Shown: positions 1 through 7,738 of the stretch, in pieces
Layout: each line of letters starts with the position of its first letter
How positions within the stretch are numbered: the stretch's first letter is position 1
Source of the DNA: Paracoccaceae bacterium
GTDB lineage: Bacteria; Pseudomonadota; Alphaproteobacteria; Rhodobacterales; Rhodobacteraceae
Assembly (NCBI GenBank): GCA_020852535.1
Contig: JADZAO010000120.1
Location: 1 to 15,789 of the forward strand
Reading direction: 5' to 3'
Length of the DNA: 15,789 nt
The notes under the pieces: generated by a model
Told to the model about the DNA's origin: nothing
Seen by the model: the letters and a program-made list of their open reading frames with translations, nothing else
Database searches by the model: none
Made by a program: the position numbers and the translations under genes

Positions 1-122
1 CCGAAAATGTACAAAGATATCTAGCACCACCAGACCTGTCATATTGTTTTCTCTTGCACACACACGCAGAGGCACTCCACCAAAATGACGGGAAATTTCA
101 ATAAAATCATAAAAATACGACG
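1..122. other. left-edge spacer, possible start of an unseen minus-strand gene
   Basis: This A/T-rich stretch lies downstream of ccdA. On the minus strand an open frame runs off the window edge. Its only ATG is at position 42, giving MTGLVVLDIFVHFR up to base 1, with a weak purine-rich tract (AAGAGA) upstream. Fourteen codons are too few to judge, so this could be the first codons of the next gene or chance. I see no clear terminator for ccdA here. Confidence 0.15.
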
Positions 123-875
123 CTAGCCAAACAACGGAATACCAAAACGATCAAAAGTTTCCAAAAGCCACAAGCTGACATCGGTAAAAGTGCCCGTCAA
201 CAGCGCCAAACCCACGGCCAGCAACAACACGCCCATAACCTGCTCGATCACCTTCACATACCGCTTCAACCGCGCCATCACGCCCACCGCCCGCTCAATA
301 AAGAGCGCGGCCAGCAAGAATGGTAAACCTAAACCAACAGCATAAACCGCCAACAACACCGTCCCCCGAGACAATGACCCTTCCTGCGCCGCCAATGACA
401 AGATCGCGCCCAGTTGCGGCCCGATGCAAGGCGTCCAGCCAAAGGCAAATACTAGCCCCAGAACATATGCCCCCAACGCTGATCCGCCCCTGTCGCCCGC
501 ATTCAGCCGCGCCTCACGATCTAGCAGAGATATGCGCAGCGCCCCCAAAAAATGCAGCCCAAAGACAATCACGACCACACCCGACAGGCGCGAAAACCAC
601 AATCGGTTCTGCAAGAAGAACAACCCTAGAGCCGAAGCTGCAAAACCCAACAGTAAAAAAACCGTCGAAAGACCCAACACAAAAAACAGCGCAGGCAAGA
701 CCACCCGCCGCCGCGCTGCGCCCTTAATGTCGCCCATGCTAATCCCGCCCATATAAGCCAGATAGGGCGGCACAATGGGCAGCACACAAGGCGACAAAAA
801 CGACAAAACCCCCGCCGCCAGCGCAATCAGCATGGCAGGCACAAGATCTGCATCGAAGATTTCAAATCCGAACAT
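123..875 (-). CDS. ccdA: CcdA/DsbD-type cytochrome c biogenesis (thiol-disulfide transport) membrane protein
   Basis: The 250-residue protein is almost entirely hydrophobic, with about six membrane segments, as in CcdA proteins. These move electrons from cytoplasmic thioredoxin across the inner membrane to periplasmic thiol proteins such as the CcmG/ResA branch of cytochrome c maturation. The family signature is visible twice: Cys30 in SFLSPCVLP in the first helix and Cys150 in GWTPCIGP in the fourth. These are the expected redox pair. The length fits single-domain CcdA rather than full DsbD, which adds periplasmic domains. The ATG at 875 has only a weak AGGT upstream; Met15 would leave too little before the first helix. 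It is divergent from tusA across a 92-base gap. Family assignment is firm; the exact partner is inferred. Confidence 0.92.
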   Translation of the reverse strand: MFGFEIFDADLVPAMLIALAAGVLSFLSPCVLPIVPPYLAYMGGISMGDIKGAARRRVVLPALFFVLGLSTVFLLLGFAASALGLFFLQNRLWFSRLSGVVVIVFGLHFLGALRISLLDREARLNAGDRGGSALGAYVLGLVFAFGWTPCIGPQLGAILSLAAQEGSLSRGTVLLAVYAVGLGLPFLLAALFIERAVGVMARLKRYVKVIEQVMGVLLLAVGLALLTGTFTDVSLWLLETFDRFGIPLFG

Positions 876-967
876 ACCTATAACCTAGCTGCAAGACAGC
901 CCGCCGTCACCTGTACGAATGTCACATTGCCGTAGCAAACCGCTCTATCCCGAATTATCTTAAAACT

Positions 968-1192
968 ATGAGCGAAGAAATTCTCGACTGCATCGGCCTC
1001 CTCTGCCCGCTTCCGGTCCTACGCGCCCGCAAGCGCCTTCTATCACTTCCCATAGGCACGATCCTCGCCGTGCAAGCAAGCGACCCGATGGCTGCCATCG
1101 ATCTTGCCCATTTCTGCGCCGAGACAGGCTACCATTTTCTCAACGCGACCGAAAACGAAGGCTACACTACCTACCGCATCCGCCGTAGCTAA
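968..1192 (+). CDS. tusA: TusA-family sulfur carrier protein
   Basis: This 74-residue protein has the usual size of SirA/TusA proteins. The signature is near the N-terminus: DCIGLLCPLPVLRARK, with the persulfide-bearing Cys13 in the CPLP motif and a second Cys at 8. Family members relay sulfane sulfur as a protein persulfide, classically for tRNA 2-thiouridine synthesis with TusBCDE, or in sulfur oxidation and molybdenum cofactor supply. None of those partners is in the window, so the pathway is open. The ATG at 968 fits the family N-terminus, but no convincing Shine-Dalgarno precedes it. The neighbour ccdA, divergent, is also a thiol-redox protein; a functional link is possible but only inferred. 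It is convergent with rne, and the shared terminator lies at 1412-1444. Confidence 0.9.
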   Translation: MSEEILDCIGLLCPLPVLRARKRLLSLPIGTILAVQASDPMAAIDLAHFCAETGYHFLNATENEGYTTYRIRRS

Positions 1193-1411
1193 ATCGCCAA
1201 CTCTCACCCGCGTAAAAGTTCACTCATCCTCTTCAATCAATCTTAGTATAAATACTCCGACGTGTTAAAAAGCACGGCTTATTAAAACCAAGCCGAACAA
1301 AAACACCCCACCAAACTCCCCATCGTCACCGCAAAAATGAAAATATTCAATCGCGCGCAATTTTACCAAGAAATCCACGCCTGCGCGGGGATGCGAGCAA
1401 TACTAAAACAC

Positions 1412-1444
1412 AAAAAAGCGGCAGGTTTCCCCGCCGCTTTTTTT
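1412..1444. terminator. bidirectional rho-independent terminator between tusA and rne
   Basis: GCGGCAGG (1418-1425) and CCCGCCGC (1430-1437) form an 8-bp stem around a TTTC loop (GAAA tetraloop on the minus strand). One pair is G-U on the minus-strand RNA. The stem is flanked by six A on the left and seven T on the right, so it can terminate rne (minus, stop at 1463) and tusA transcripts (plus). Confidence 0.88.
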
Positions 1445-1462
1445 CACGCGACCACCAAAACT

Positions 1463-4006
1463 TCAGCGACGACGCGACCACCAACCCTTCTTGTGCGATT
1501 TACCGCTGTCATCCGCCACGGCCGAAGGATCGGGCTCCAAGCCCGCCGCAGGGCCTCCAGCCAAGGCAGGATCGGCGGGGAAAATTTTAACAGAGGAAGT
1601 CGCTACTTCTTCCACAGGCACTACGACCAGAACCGCCTCGACCTCTTTGGTCTTTTTGCGTGACCGGCCAACAGGCTTTTTCAGCGGCACTTCTACCACA
1701 ACTTCGTCCACGGGTTCGGCTGGCGCATCTGTCTTCTTAACTCTAGCACCACCTCGGGTACGAGTAAGCTTTTTGGGCGCTTCAGCCAAGGGAGATGCTT
1801 CAATCTCTTGAGTCACGGCCTCGCCAGGTGCGATACCAACAACCTCATTGTCAACTTCCTCCTCGTCGCCATCCGAACCTTCTGTGATCCCCTGCGCATC
1901 CGGGCCCGTACCATTATCCTGACCCCTACGACGACGCCGACGCCGACGCTTCTTCTTGCCGTTGCCATTATTACTAGCGCCCTCGGCCGCTGAAACCTTA
2001 AGTTCCGCCCCAAGCTCGCCCTCAGTCTCCTCGACTTCGACCTCGTCCAGATCCTCCAGCGAAAGATCATCGTCCTCGTCGACAGGAGCGCCCATCAATC
2101 CGGCATGACCCGAAATCACGCTCAACGGCTCCGACACAACACGCGTCGCAGTCTTGAACTTCTCAATCACATAATCAGGGCTAACCAGCGCCGGATCGCA
2201 TTCGATCCGCACCGACATGCCATAACGCATCTCAATCAACGCGATATGTTCACGCTTTTGGTTGATTAAGAAATTTACAATCCCAATAGGCGCCCGCAGC
2301 AGCACCTCTTTACTGCGCTTACGCGTGCCTTCTTCTTCCAGCGCCCGCAACACTTGCAGACCAAGCGAATAATCTGACCTAATCAAACCTGTACCGTGGC
2401 AATGACTGCACGGCTGGGTGGTGCTTTCCAGCATCCCCGGACGCAAGCGTTGACGGCTCATTTCCATCAAACCAAAACCGGAAATCCGACCCACCTGAAT
2501 CCGCGCTCGATCCGTTTTCAGCTTGTCCTTCAGCCTTTTTTCGACCGCCGTGTTATTCCGCCGCTCTTCCATGTCGATAAAATCGATGACAATCAGACCG
2601 GCAAGGTCACGCAAACGCAACTGTCGCGCCACTTCTTCCGCCGCTTCAAGGTTAGTCTTCAAAGCGGTATCTTCAACAGATCCCTCTTTCGTCGCTCGCC
2701 CAGAATTCACGTCAATGGCAACCAGTGCCTCCGTAATCCCGATGACAATATAGCCACCCGATTTTAGCTGCACGACAGGATTAAACATGCCGCCAAGACA
2801 ACTTTCGACTTGAAAGCGTGCAAACAGAGGCGTCACCTCGTCATAACGTTTTACCAGCCGCGCATGACTCGGCATGATCATCCGCATAAAGTCTTTGGCC
2901 GTACGATAACCCGCCTCACCCTCAACCAAAATCTCGTCAATCTCGCGGCTGTAAAGATCACGGATCGACCGCTTAATCAGATTACCTTCTTCATAAACAG
3001 CAGCCGGAGAAATAGACTTCAACGTCAACTCGCGGATTTGCTCCCACAGGCGCATCAGATATTCATAATCACGCTTAATCTCAGGCTTAGTGCGCTTGGC
3101 ACCTGCCGTGCGAATAATCAAACCGGCACCTTCCGGTACCTTAATCTCCTGCGCGATCTCCTTGAGTTTTTTCCGATCACTGGCTTGAGTAATCTTGCGA
3201 GAAATCCCACCACCCCGCGCAGTATTTGGCATCAACACACAGTAGCGACCCGCAAGGCTCAAATAGGTGGTCAGCGCAGCGCCCTTATTGCCGCGTTCTT
3301 CCTTAACAACCTGCACCAGCATGATCTGCCGGACTTTAACCACTTCCTGAATCTTATAGCGCCGAGCACGCGGCTTTCTCGAAACACTAATCTCTTCGGC
3401 CACGTCCTCTTCTGCAATGGACTCAATCTCGTCATCAATCTCGCTGGCATGATCCATAGCACGGTAAGTTGCAGGCGCGGCATGATCGTTGTCATTCTCG
3501 TCACCAATGCTAGGGTCCTGCCCATGGTCCTGCACCCCCGCCTCAACCGACGGCTCTGACATAAGAAGCGCATCGGCCTCCGTTTCGTCGCCTAGATCAA
3601 CGACATCCATGCCGCCTATGTCCGAAAATTTCACCGCATCACGGCCCAGCCCCTCAGGGCGCGAACGCGAAGTACGCGACCGGCTACGGCGGTTGTCTTC
3701 CTCCTCCTCTTCACGGTTCAGCGCCCGCTCTTCTTCCAGCAGCACCTTACGATCCGCGACAGGGATCTGATAGTAATCTGGATGAATCTCAGCAAAAGCA
3801 AGAAAACCGTGCCGGTTCCCGCCGTAATCGACAAAGGCCGCCTGTAAAGACGGCTCGACGCGCGTAACCTTAGCGAGATAGATGTTTCCGGCGAGTTGCC
3901 GCTTGTTTACCGTTTCAAAGTCGAATTCTTCGACTTTATTTCCGTCCACCACCACAACGCGGGTCTCTTCCGCATGGGTGGCATCGATGAGCATTTTCTT
4001 GGCCAT
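1463..4006 (-). CDS. rne: ribonuclease E/G family endoribonuclease (RNase E)
   Basis: This 847-residue endoribonuclease is central to mRNA decay and rRNA/tRNA processing and is the degradosome scaffold. I start at Met of MAKKMLIDATHAEE (4006), where the family normally begins, with GGAA upstream; a longer reading to 4063 adds 19 residues of non-family sequence. The N-terminal half of the S1 domain spans about residues 2-75. A charged, Arg/Ser- and acid-rich insertion follows (about 95-215), then the second S1 half with VKEERGNKGAALTTYLSLAGRY. Catalytic aspartates are visible in AIDVNSG (Asp432) and IDFIDME (Asp475). The Zn-link is PCSHCHGTG (Cys533, Cys536). The C-terminal third is acidic and disordered, with a poly-Arg block (about 684-695) and the terminal WWSRRR. 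A long untranslated leader lies upstream. Confidence 0.96.
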   Translation of the reverse strand: MAKKMLIDATHAEETRVVVVDGNKVEEFDFETVNKRQLAGNIYLAKVTRVEPSLQAAFVDYGGNRHGFLAFAEIHPDYYQIPVADRKVLLEEERALNREEEEEDNRRSRSRTSRSRPEGLGRDAVKFSDIGGMDVVDLGDETEADALLMSEPSVEAGVQDHGQDPSIGDENDNDHAAPATYRAMDHASEIDDEIESIAEEDVAEEISVSRKPRARRYKIQEVVKVRQIMLVQVVKEERGNKGAALTTYLSLAGRYCVLMPNTARGGGISRKITQASDRKKLKEIAQEIKVPEGAGLIIRTAGAKRTKPEIKRDYEYLMRLWEQIRELTLKSISPAAVYEEGNLIKRSIRDLYSREIDEILVEGEAGYRTAKDFMRMIMPSHARLVKRYDEVTPLFARFQVESCLGGMFNPVVQLKSGGYIVIGITEALVAIDVNSGRATKEGSVEDTALKTNLEAAEEVARQLRLRDLAGLIVIDFIDMEERRNNTAVEKRLKDKLKTDRARIQVGRISGFGLMEMSRQRLRPGMLESTTQPCSHCHGTGLIRSDYSLGLQVLRALEEEGTRKRSKEVLLRAPIGIVNFLINQKREHIALIEMRYGMSVRIECDPALVSPDYVIEKFKTATRVVSEPLSVISGHAGLMGAPVDEDDDLSLEDLDEVEVEETEGELGAELKVSAAEGASNNGNGKKKRRRRRRRRGQDNGTGPDAQGITEGSDGDEEEVDNEVVGIAPGEAVTQEIEASPLAEAPKKLTRTRGGARVKKTDAPAEPVDEVVVEVPLKKPVGRSRKKTKEVEAVLVVVPVEEVATSSVKIFPADPALAGGPAAGLEPDPSAVADDSGKSHKKGWWSRRR

Positions 4007-4418
4007 AATGTTCCAATGCGCCCAGCGCCAACCAATCCAGCCCCGCAAAGCGGGAACCGTCATTGGCGTGGGAAGGGCGACGTGTTCTGGCGAGACGGCG
4101 CGCGGCGAAAGGTAGGGTCCTGACCTGTAGGCAGCCCTCTCCCTTCGTCATCAAAATCGCACGCGTCATCGCGGTTCTTTCTAGAACCCCTCACAGGGCC
4201 CTGCTGATAAAAGCCCGGTTCCATCAAACAATTGGGCGGGCAAACTAACGGCCTTGCGACCGATCCAACTATCCCTTCGCGGCGCAAGACGCGCGACGTG
4301 CAAAGGCTCAGAGAATTCCATTGCGGGACATAAACCCGCGTCTTCCAACCCTAGCGGAAAAGCAGCGGCAAACACAATGGGAGATTCGATCTCTGTGTCC
4401 CCCGCTTGTTCAATCCTC

Positions 4419-4438
4419 AAATTTCTTCGAAGAAATTT
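4419..4438. repeat. perfect 20-bp intergenic palindrome
   Basis: AAATTTCTTC followed by GAAGAAATTT is perfectly self-complementary. A related element, AAATCTT-CA-AAGATTT, occurs at 10330-10345 with the same flank logic (TCAAAT on one side, TTTTG/TTTTC on the other). On the minus strand a TTGAAA immediately precedes the palindrome, which would then sit in the spacer of a possible promoter; the matching -10 is weak. It may be an operator or a dispersed repeat. Confidence 0.6.
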
Positions 4439-4484
4439 TCAAAAAAAATTGATACCGGTGCATGCAAAATAAATCGTTTTAAGG

Positions 4485-4524
4485 TATAAAAACAAAATAA
4501 AACTTGGCGCAGCTTTCAGCACCA
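4485..4524 (-). terminator. probable rho-independent terminator of the dctBD transcript
   Basis: On the minus strand TGGTGC and GCGCCA pair (six pairs, one G-U) around an 8-base loop at 4524-4505. They are followed by AGTTTTATTTTGTTTTT, a long U-rich tract. It lies about 50 bases past the dctD stop. Confidence 0.55.
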
Positions 4525-4573
4525 CCCCGCGACCCCCCCGATGTTTTGCGTCAAAATTCTGCAAATACACCCC

Positions 4574-5902
4574 TCAAACATAATCCCCGCGGCTCAGCCC
4601 ATATTTTGCCATCTTCTCATTTAATGTCCGGCGCGGCAGGCACAGCTCATCCATAACCGCAACGATACTGCCCTTGTGACGCCGCATCGTATTGTCGATC
4701 AGCATCCGTTCAAAAGCTTCTACATATTCCTTCAAGGGCTTTCCTTCAGTGGTCATCGCAAGCCCCGTCGCCTCGTTATCCGCCATCAGCAATGACGCAA
4801 TCGACCCCGAGCCGCGCCGATTTTGCAAAACCGCCCGCTCGGCAATATTGACCAACTGACGCACATTCCCCGGCCAAGGCGCCTGCAACAATTGCGCCGC
4901 CTCTTGCGCCGTCACTTGCGGCGCGTCACAACCATATTCTTCAGCAAATTGTTCAGACATACGCGTGAACAACGTCAGGATATCCTCGCCTCGCGACCGC
5001 AAGGGCGGGCACAAAATTGTCATCGCGCCAAGTCGGTAATAAAGATCCGATCGCAGCAAATCTTCCAGCGTCTTATGAGGCGCATGCTCGTTGCAGATCG
5101 CGATAATCCGCGTCTCAGGCGGCGTCCCTTGCTCATTGATCAAGGCAAGCAACCGCGCCTGCAACGGCTGGCTCATCGCCTCTATATCTTCCAAACACAG
5201 CGTCCCACCCCGCGCTTCTTCTACCAGCGGAATAATCCCTTCCTCCGAAGGCCCAAACAGCTTGGCCACCAGCTGGTCCTCGCTCCATGCTGCACAAGAA
5301 ATCATCACAAACTTACGCCCCGCCCGCGGTCCCACCGCATGCAACGCATGGGCAACCAGTGTCTTGCCCGTCCCTGTCTCGCCATCAATCAACACATGGC
5401 TATCGGCTTGTCCCAGATCGAGGATATCTTCGCGCAACCGCTCCATCGCAGGCGAGCCACCGATCAGCTTTTTCATCAGCACCGATCCGTCCGATAACTC
5501 TTTGCGTAGTGCACGATTGTCCAACGTCAGCCGCCGAGTCTGAGTGGCCTTCTTAGCAAGCTCGGTCATCCAATCAGGGTTAAAGGGCTTTTCCAAAAAA
5601 TCAAACGCCCCCACCCGCATCGCCTCGACCGCCATCGGCACATCGCCATGTCCAGTGATCAAAATAACTGGCAGTGCCGAATCTATACTCATCAAGCGCT
5701 TCAAAAACGCCATCCCATCCATCCCCGGCATCTTAATGTCGCTAACCACGACACCCGGGAATTCCGGCCCGATACTCTTGAGCGCATCCTCAGCGCTGGA
5801 ATAAGTCTCCGTATCAAACCCAGACAGAGCCAGCCACTGGCTAATCGACTGACGCATATCCGCTTCATCATCGACGATCGCCACTTTCATTGTACGGGCC
5901 AT
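4574..5902 (-). CDS. dctD: DctD-like C4-dicarboxylate two-component response regulator (NtrC family, GAFTGA-less)
   Basis: The 442-residue protein has three domains. The receiver (about 5-120) has the acidic pair Asp11/Asp12, phospho-acceptor Asp55 in VSDIKMPG, Thr83 and Lys105. The AAA+ domain (about 145-365) has Walker A GETGTGKT (174-181). The C-terminal Fis-type helix-turn-helix is at about 408-436 (RHKGSIVAVMDELCLPRRTL). In DctD of rhizobia it activates dicarboxylate transporter genes with sigma-54. Here the sigma-54 contact motif GAFTGA is absent: LFG (215-217) is followed by PSEEGIIPLVEEARGGTL, about seven residues shorter than NtrC. Walker B reads LCLEDIE rather than LFLDEI. AAGGAG at 5908-5913 supports the ATG at 5902. 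The dctB stop lies just upstream, so the pair is one operon. Confidence 0.88.
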   Translation of the reverse strand: MARTMKVAIVDDEADMRQSISQWLALSGFDTETYSSAEDALKSIGPEFPGVVVSDIKMPGMDGMAFLKRLMSIDSALPVILITGHGDVPMAVEAMRVGAFDFLEKPFNPDWMTELAKKATQTRRLTLDNRALRKELSDGSVLMKKLIGGSPAMERLREDILDLGQADSHVLIDGETGTGKTLVAHALHAVGPRAGRKFVMISCAAWSEDQLVAKLFGPSEEGIIPLVEEARGGTLCLEDIEAMSQPLQARLLALINEQGTPPETRIIAICNEHAPHKTLEDLLRSDLYYRLGAMTILCPPLRSRGEDILTLFTRMSEQFAEEYGCDAPQVTAQEAAQLLQAPWPGNVRQLVNIAERAVLQNRRGSGSIASLLMADNEATGLAMTTEGKPLKEYVEAFERMLIDNTMRRHKGSIVAVMDELCLPRRTLNEKMAKYGLSRGDYV

Positions 5903-5907
5903 TTCAG

Positions 5908-5913
5908 CTCCTT
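5908..5913 (-). promoter_or_regulatory. Shine-Dalgarno site of dctD
   Basis: AAGGAG on the minus strand lies five bases before the dctD ATG, inside the 17-base gap after dctB. It fixes the start at 5902 rather than Met5. Confidence 0.75.
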
Positions 5914-5920
5914 TTTATGT

Positions 5921-7681
5921 TCATTGTGCTGCATCGATTTTCTCGCCAATCAAAGGAAGCCGCATCTCAAAGACAGCCCCACCATTTTCAGCATTCCGTG
6001 CCGTCAATCGTCCGCCCAAATCAGTGACAATTCCCGAGCTGATTGCAAGACCAAGCCCCACACCCTCGCCAGGTTTCTTCGTCGTGTAAAAAGGCTCAAA
6101 CAGATTATCAAGATCCGCGATCCCATGCCCGTTGTCACGTACTGTCAGCATAGCCACGTCACCCGAAGACCACAGAAGTTCGAACTGCGGATCAGCGCTG
6201 TCTCTAGTTGCATCCAGCGCATTTCGCAGCAGATTAATAATTACCTGCTCCAGCCTAATCCTGTCCGCCATCACCATAACGGGCTGGCGCGGCAAGGTGC
6301 GTATAATCTTTACAACCCGCAACTTGAGCTGTGGCTCCATCATCGACAACGCAGAAGACAAAGCCTGCCGCAGGTCGACCGGCTCAAAAGCCTCGCCCCC
6401 ATTGCGGGCATAACTCTTCAGCTGCCGCGTGATTGCGCCCATCCGCTCAATAAGATCGTCAATCCGCTGGAACGAACTTAGCGCCTCTTCTGGCCGCTTA
6501 CGCTGCAACAAAAGCCGCGCCCCCGCCAAATAAGTCTTCATCGCAGCAAGTGGCTGGTTCAACTCATGGCTCACCGACGCCGACATCTCACCCAAGGCTG
6601 CCAATTTTGACGATTGCGCCAAGGTCAACTCGGCCACTGCCAAATCCTTTTGCACTTTCTCACGCTGAGAGATTTCGCGCTGCAAACGCGCATTCAGCAG
6701 TCGCAATTCCGCTGATTCCCGCTGAAAACTAATCGTCTGCGACCACGCCTTACGCGACAGCGCGTAAAACGCCGCCGCCATCAGGATCGTAAAAACCATG
6801 GCCTCCAACGCAAGGATGCCGTTCACCCGCTCACGAACCGAATCATAGGCCGTGAATGTCATCATCCGCCAGCCGCGGAACGGCACCCGCGCCTCGGTCT
6901 TCATCACCGCCTCACCGCGCACATAAGTATCGGGCGGGTTTTGCGCCCAGTCCGCAGTCGCCTGCAAGGCACGGCCTAGCGCACTCCCCACATCCCGCGC
7001 GGCTAGGGCCTCGGCCATCGGCAAACCCCGCCAGCGTGGCTCGGTCGCAAGAATCACCGTACCCTCGCTATCCGTAACCAATACCGCGTCCTGCAGCGCC
7101 GACCATGCGCGCTCGTATTTCATAAGGTCAACCGCAACGACAATCACCCCCGCGGGCTTGCCATCCACCAAAACCGCCCGAGAATAGGTAAATTCAAACT
7201 CCACTCCATCCTGCTTTTGCACAGTAAAAACCGTATCCATCGTGCGCTGTGCATCAATAAAATAAGACGATCCACGATGTTTGATGCCCAAAAGGTTGCG
7301 GTTTGTTGCAGCCACCGTCAGCCCATCGGCATCCAAAAGCACGATTGACGCCACCCCGATCTCAGACTGCACCCGTATCAACTTTTCTGACGTGCCCAAG
7401 AAATTACCGCTCTTTAACGCATCAGCCAGCGCCGGATCACCAGAAAGCAACAGCGGCACGACCGAAGTGCGCTGTAACTCCGAAACCATGTTGCCAGAAT
7501 AAAACGCCAACCGCAGTTCGGCCCTGTTTCGTGTCGTCTCAGTAAACCGCTCCGATAGCCAGCGGTTGGTGACCAAAACCACACCAAATGCCATCAGAAC
7601 CAAAAGCACCACGGCTAGCTTCATACGCCACGAAATGCGTCGCCCAGTTTCGGCCTCGTCATGGATGTCTGCGTCTTGCAT
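5921..7681 (-). CDS. dctB: DctB-like sensor histidine kinase for C4-dicarboxylates
   Basis: This is an inner-membrane sensor kinase of about 586 residues, typical of DctB. Two membrane helices (about 21-38 and 286-308) bracket a periplasmic Cache/PAS-like sensor region. A coiled-coil linker follows (about 320-358), with RESAELRLLNARLQREISQRE. The dimerisation domain holds the phospho-acceptor His372 in SVSHELNQPLAAMK. The ATPase domain shows the N box LLRNALDA (Asn487), G1 DNGHGI (Asp516) and GEGVGLGLAIS. The frame is open to a TTG at 7732, but I prefer the ATG at 7681, since the TTG has no ribosome site. DctB phosphorylates DctD, encoded 17 bases downstream. dctB follows purQ by 57 bases. 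No dctA or dctPQM transporter is in the window, so the ligand is inferred. Confidence 0.9.
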   Translation of the reverse strand: MQDADIHDEAETGRRISWRMKLAVVLLVLMAFGVVLVTNRWLSERFTETTRNRAELRLAFYSGNMVSELQRTSVVPLLLSGDPALADALKSGNFLGTSEKLIRVQSEIGVASIVLLDADGLTVAATNRNLLGIKHRGSSYFIDAQRTMDTVFTVQKQDGVEFEFTYSRAVLVDGKPAGVIVVAVDLMKYERAWSALQDAVLVTDSEGTVILATEPRWRGLPMAEALAARDVGSALGRALQATADWAQNPPDTYVRGEAVMKTEARVPFRGWRMMTFTAYDSVRERVNGILALEAMVFTILMAAAFYALSRKAWSQTISFQRESAELRLLNARLQREISQREKVQKDLAVAELTLAQSSKLAALGEMSASVSHELNQPLAAMKTYLAGARLLLQRKRPEEALSSFQRIDDLIERMGAITRQLKSYARNGGEAFEPVDLRQALSSALSMMEPQLKLRVVKIIRTLPRQPVMVMADRIRLEQVIINLLRNALDATRDSADPQFELLWSSGDVAMLTVRDNGHGIADLDNLFEPFYTTKKPGEGVGLGLAISSGIVTDLGGRLTARNAENGGAVFEMRLPLIGEKIDAAQ

Positions 7682-7738
7682 GATACCTATGTAGACGCAG
7701 CAGCCCGCCCGCTTCAAGCCGAAGCGGAACAACAGCGA

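Larger units (their letters stand above)
4007..4573. other. 567-base spacer between dctD and rne, probable rne leader and promoter region
   Basis: I find no credible protein here. The dctD-side end carries a probable terminator (4485-4524). The region then has an A/T-rich block with a perfect palindrome at 4419-4438. Nearer rne are two short inverted repeats: GGTTCT-TTCT-AGAACC at 4173-4188 and the palindrome CAGGGCCCTG at 4194-4203. RNase E mRNA in E. coli has a long structured leader used for autoregulation. A similar role here is inference from length and these inverted repeats only. I could not place a convincing promoter. Confidence 0.5.

Noticed and set aside
1245..1256. AGTAT-AA-ATACT inverted repeat downstream of tusA
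   Set aside because: The arms are short in A/T-rich DNA, no T tract follows, and a much stronger terminator lies at 1412-1444.
1275..1295. CGGCTT/AAGCCG hairpin downstream of tusA
   Set aside because: It has a 6-bp stem with a 9-base loop and no following T run on the plus strand, so it is too weak to call.
1926..1957. CGACGC-type simple repeat in rne
   Set aside because: It encodes the poly-Arg RNA-binding block of RNase E and needs no other explanation.
2810..3559. 249-codon plus-strand ORF inside rne
   Set aside because: It is antisense to the conserved RNase E catalytic region and shows no recognisable motifs.
5648..6481. 277-codon plus-strand ORF across dctB and dctD
   Set aside because: It lies antisense to two well-supported genes and spans their junction; its composition is shadow-like.
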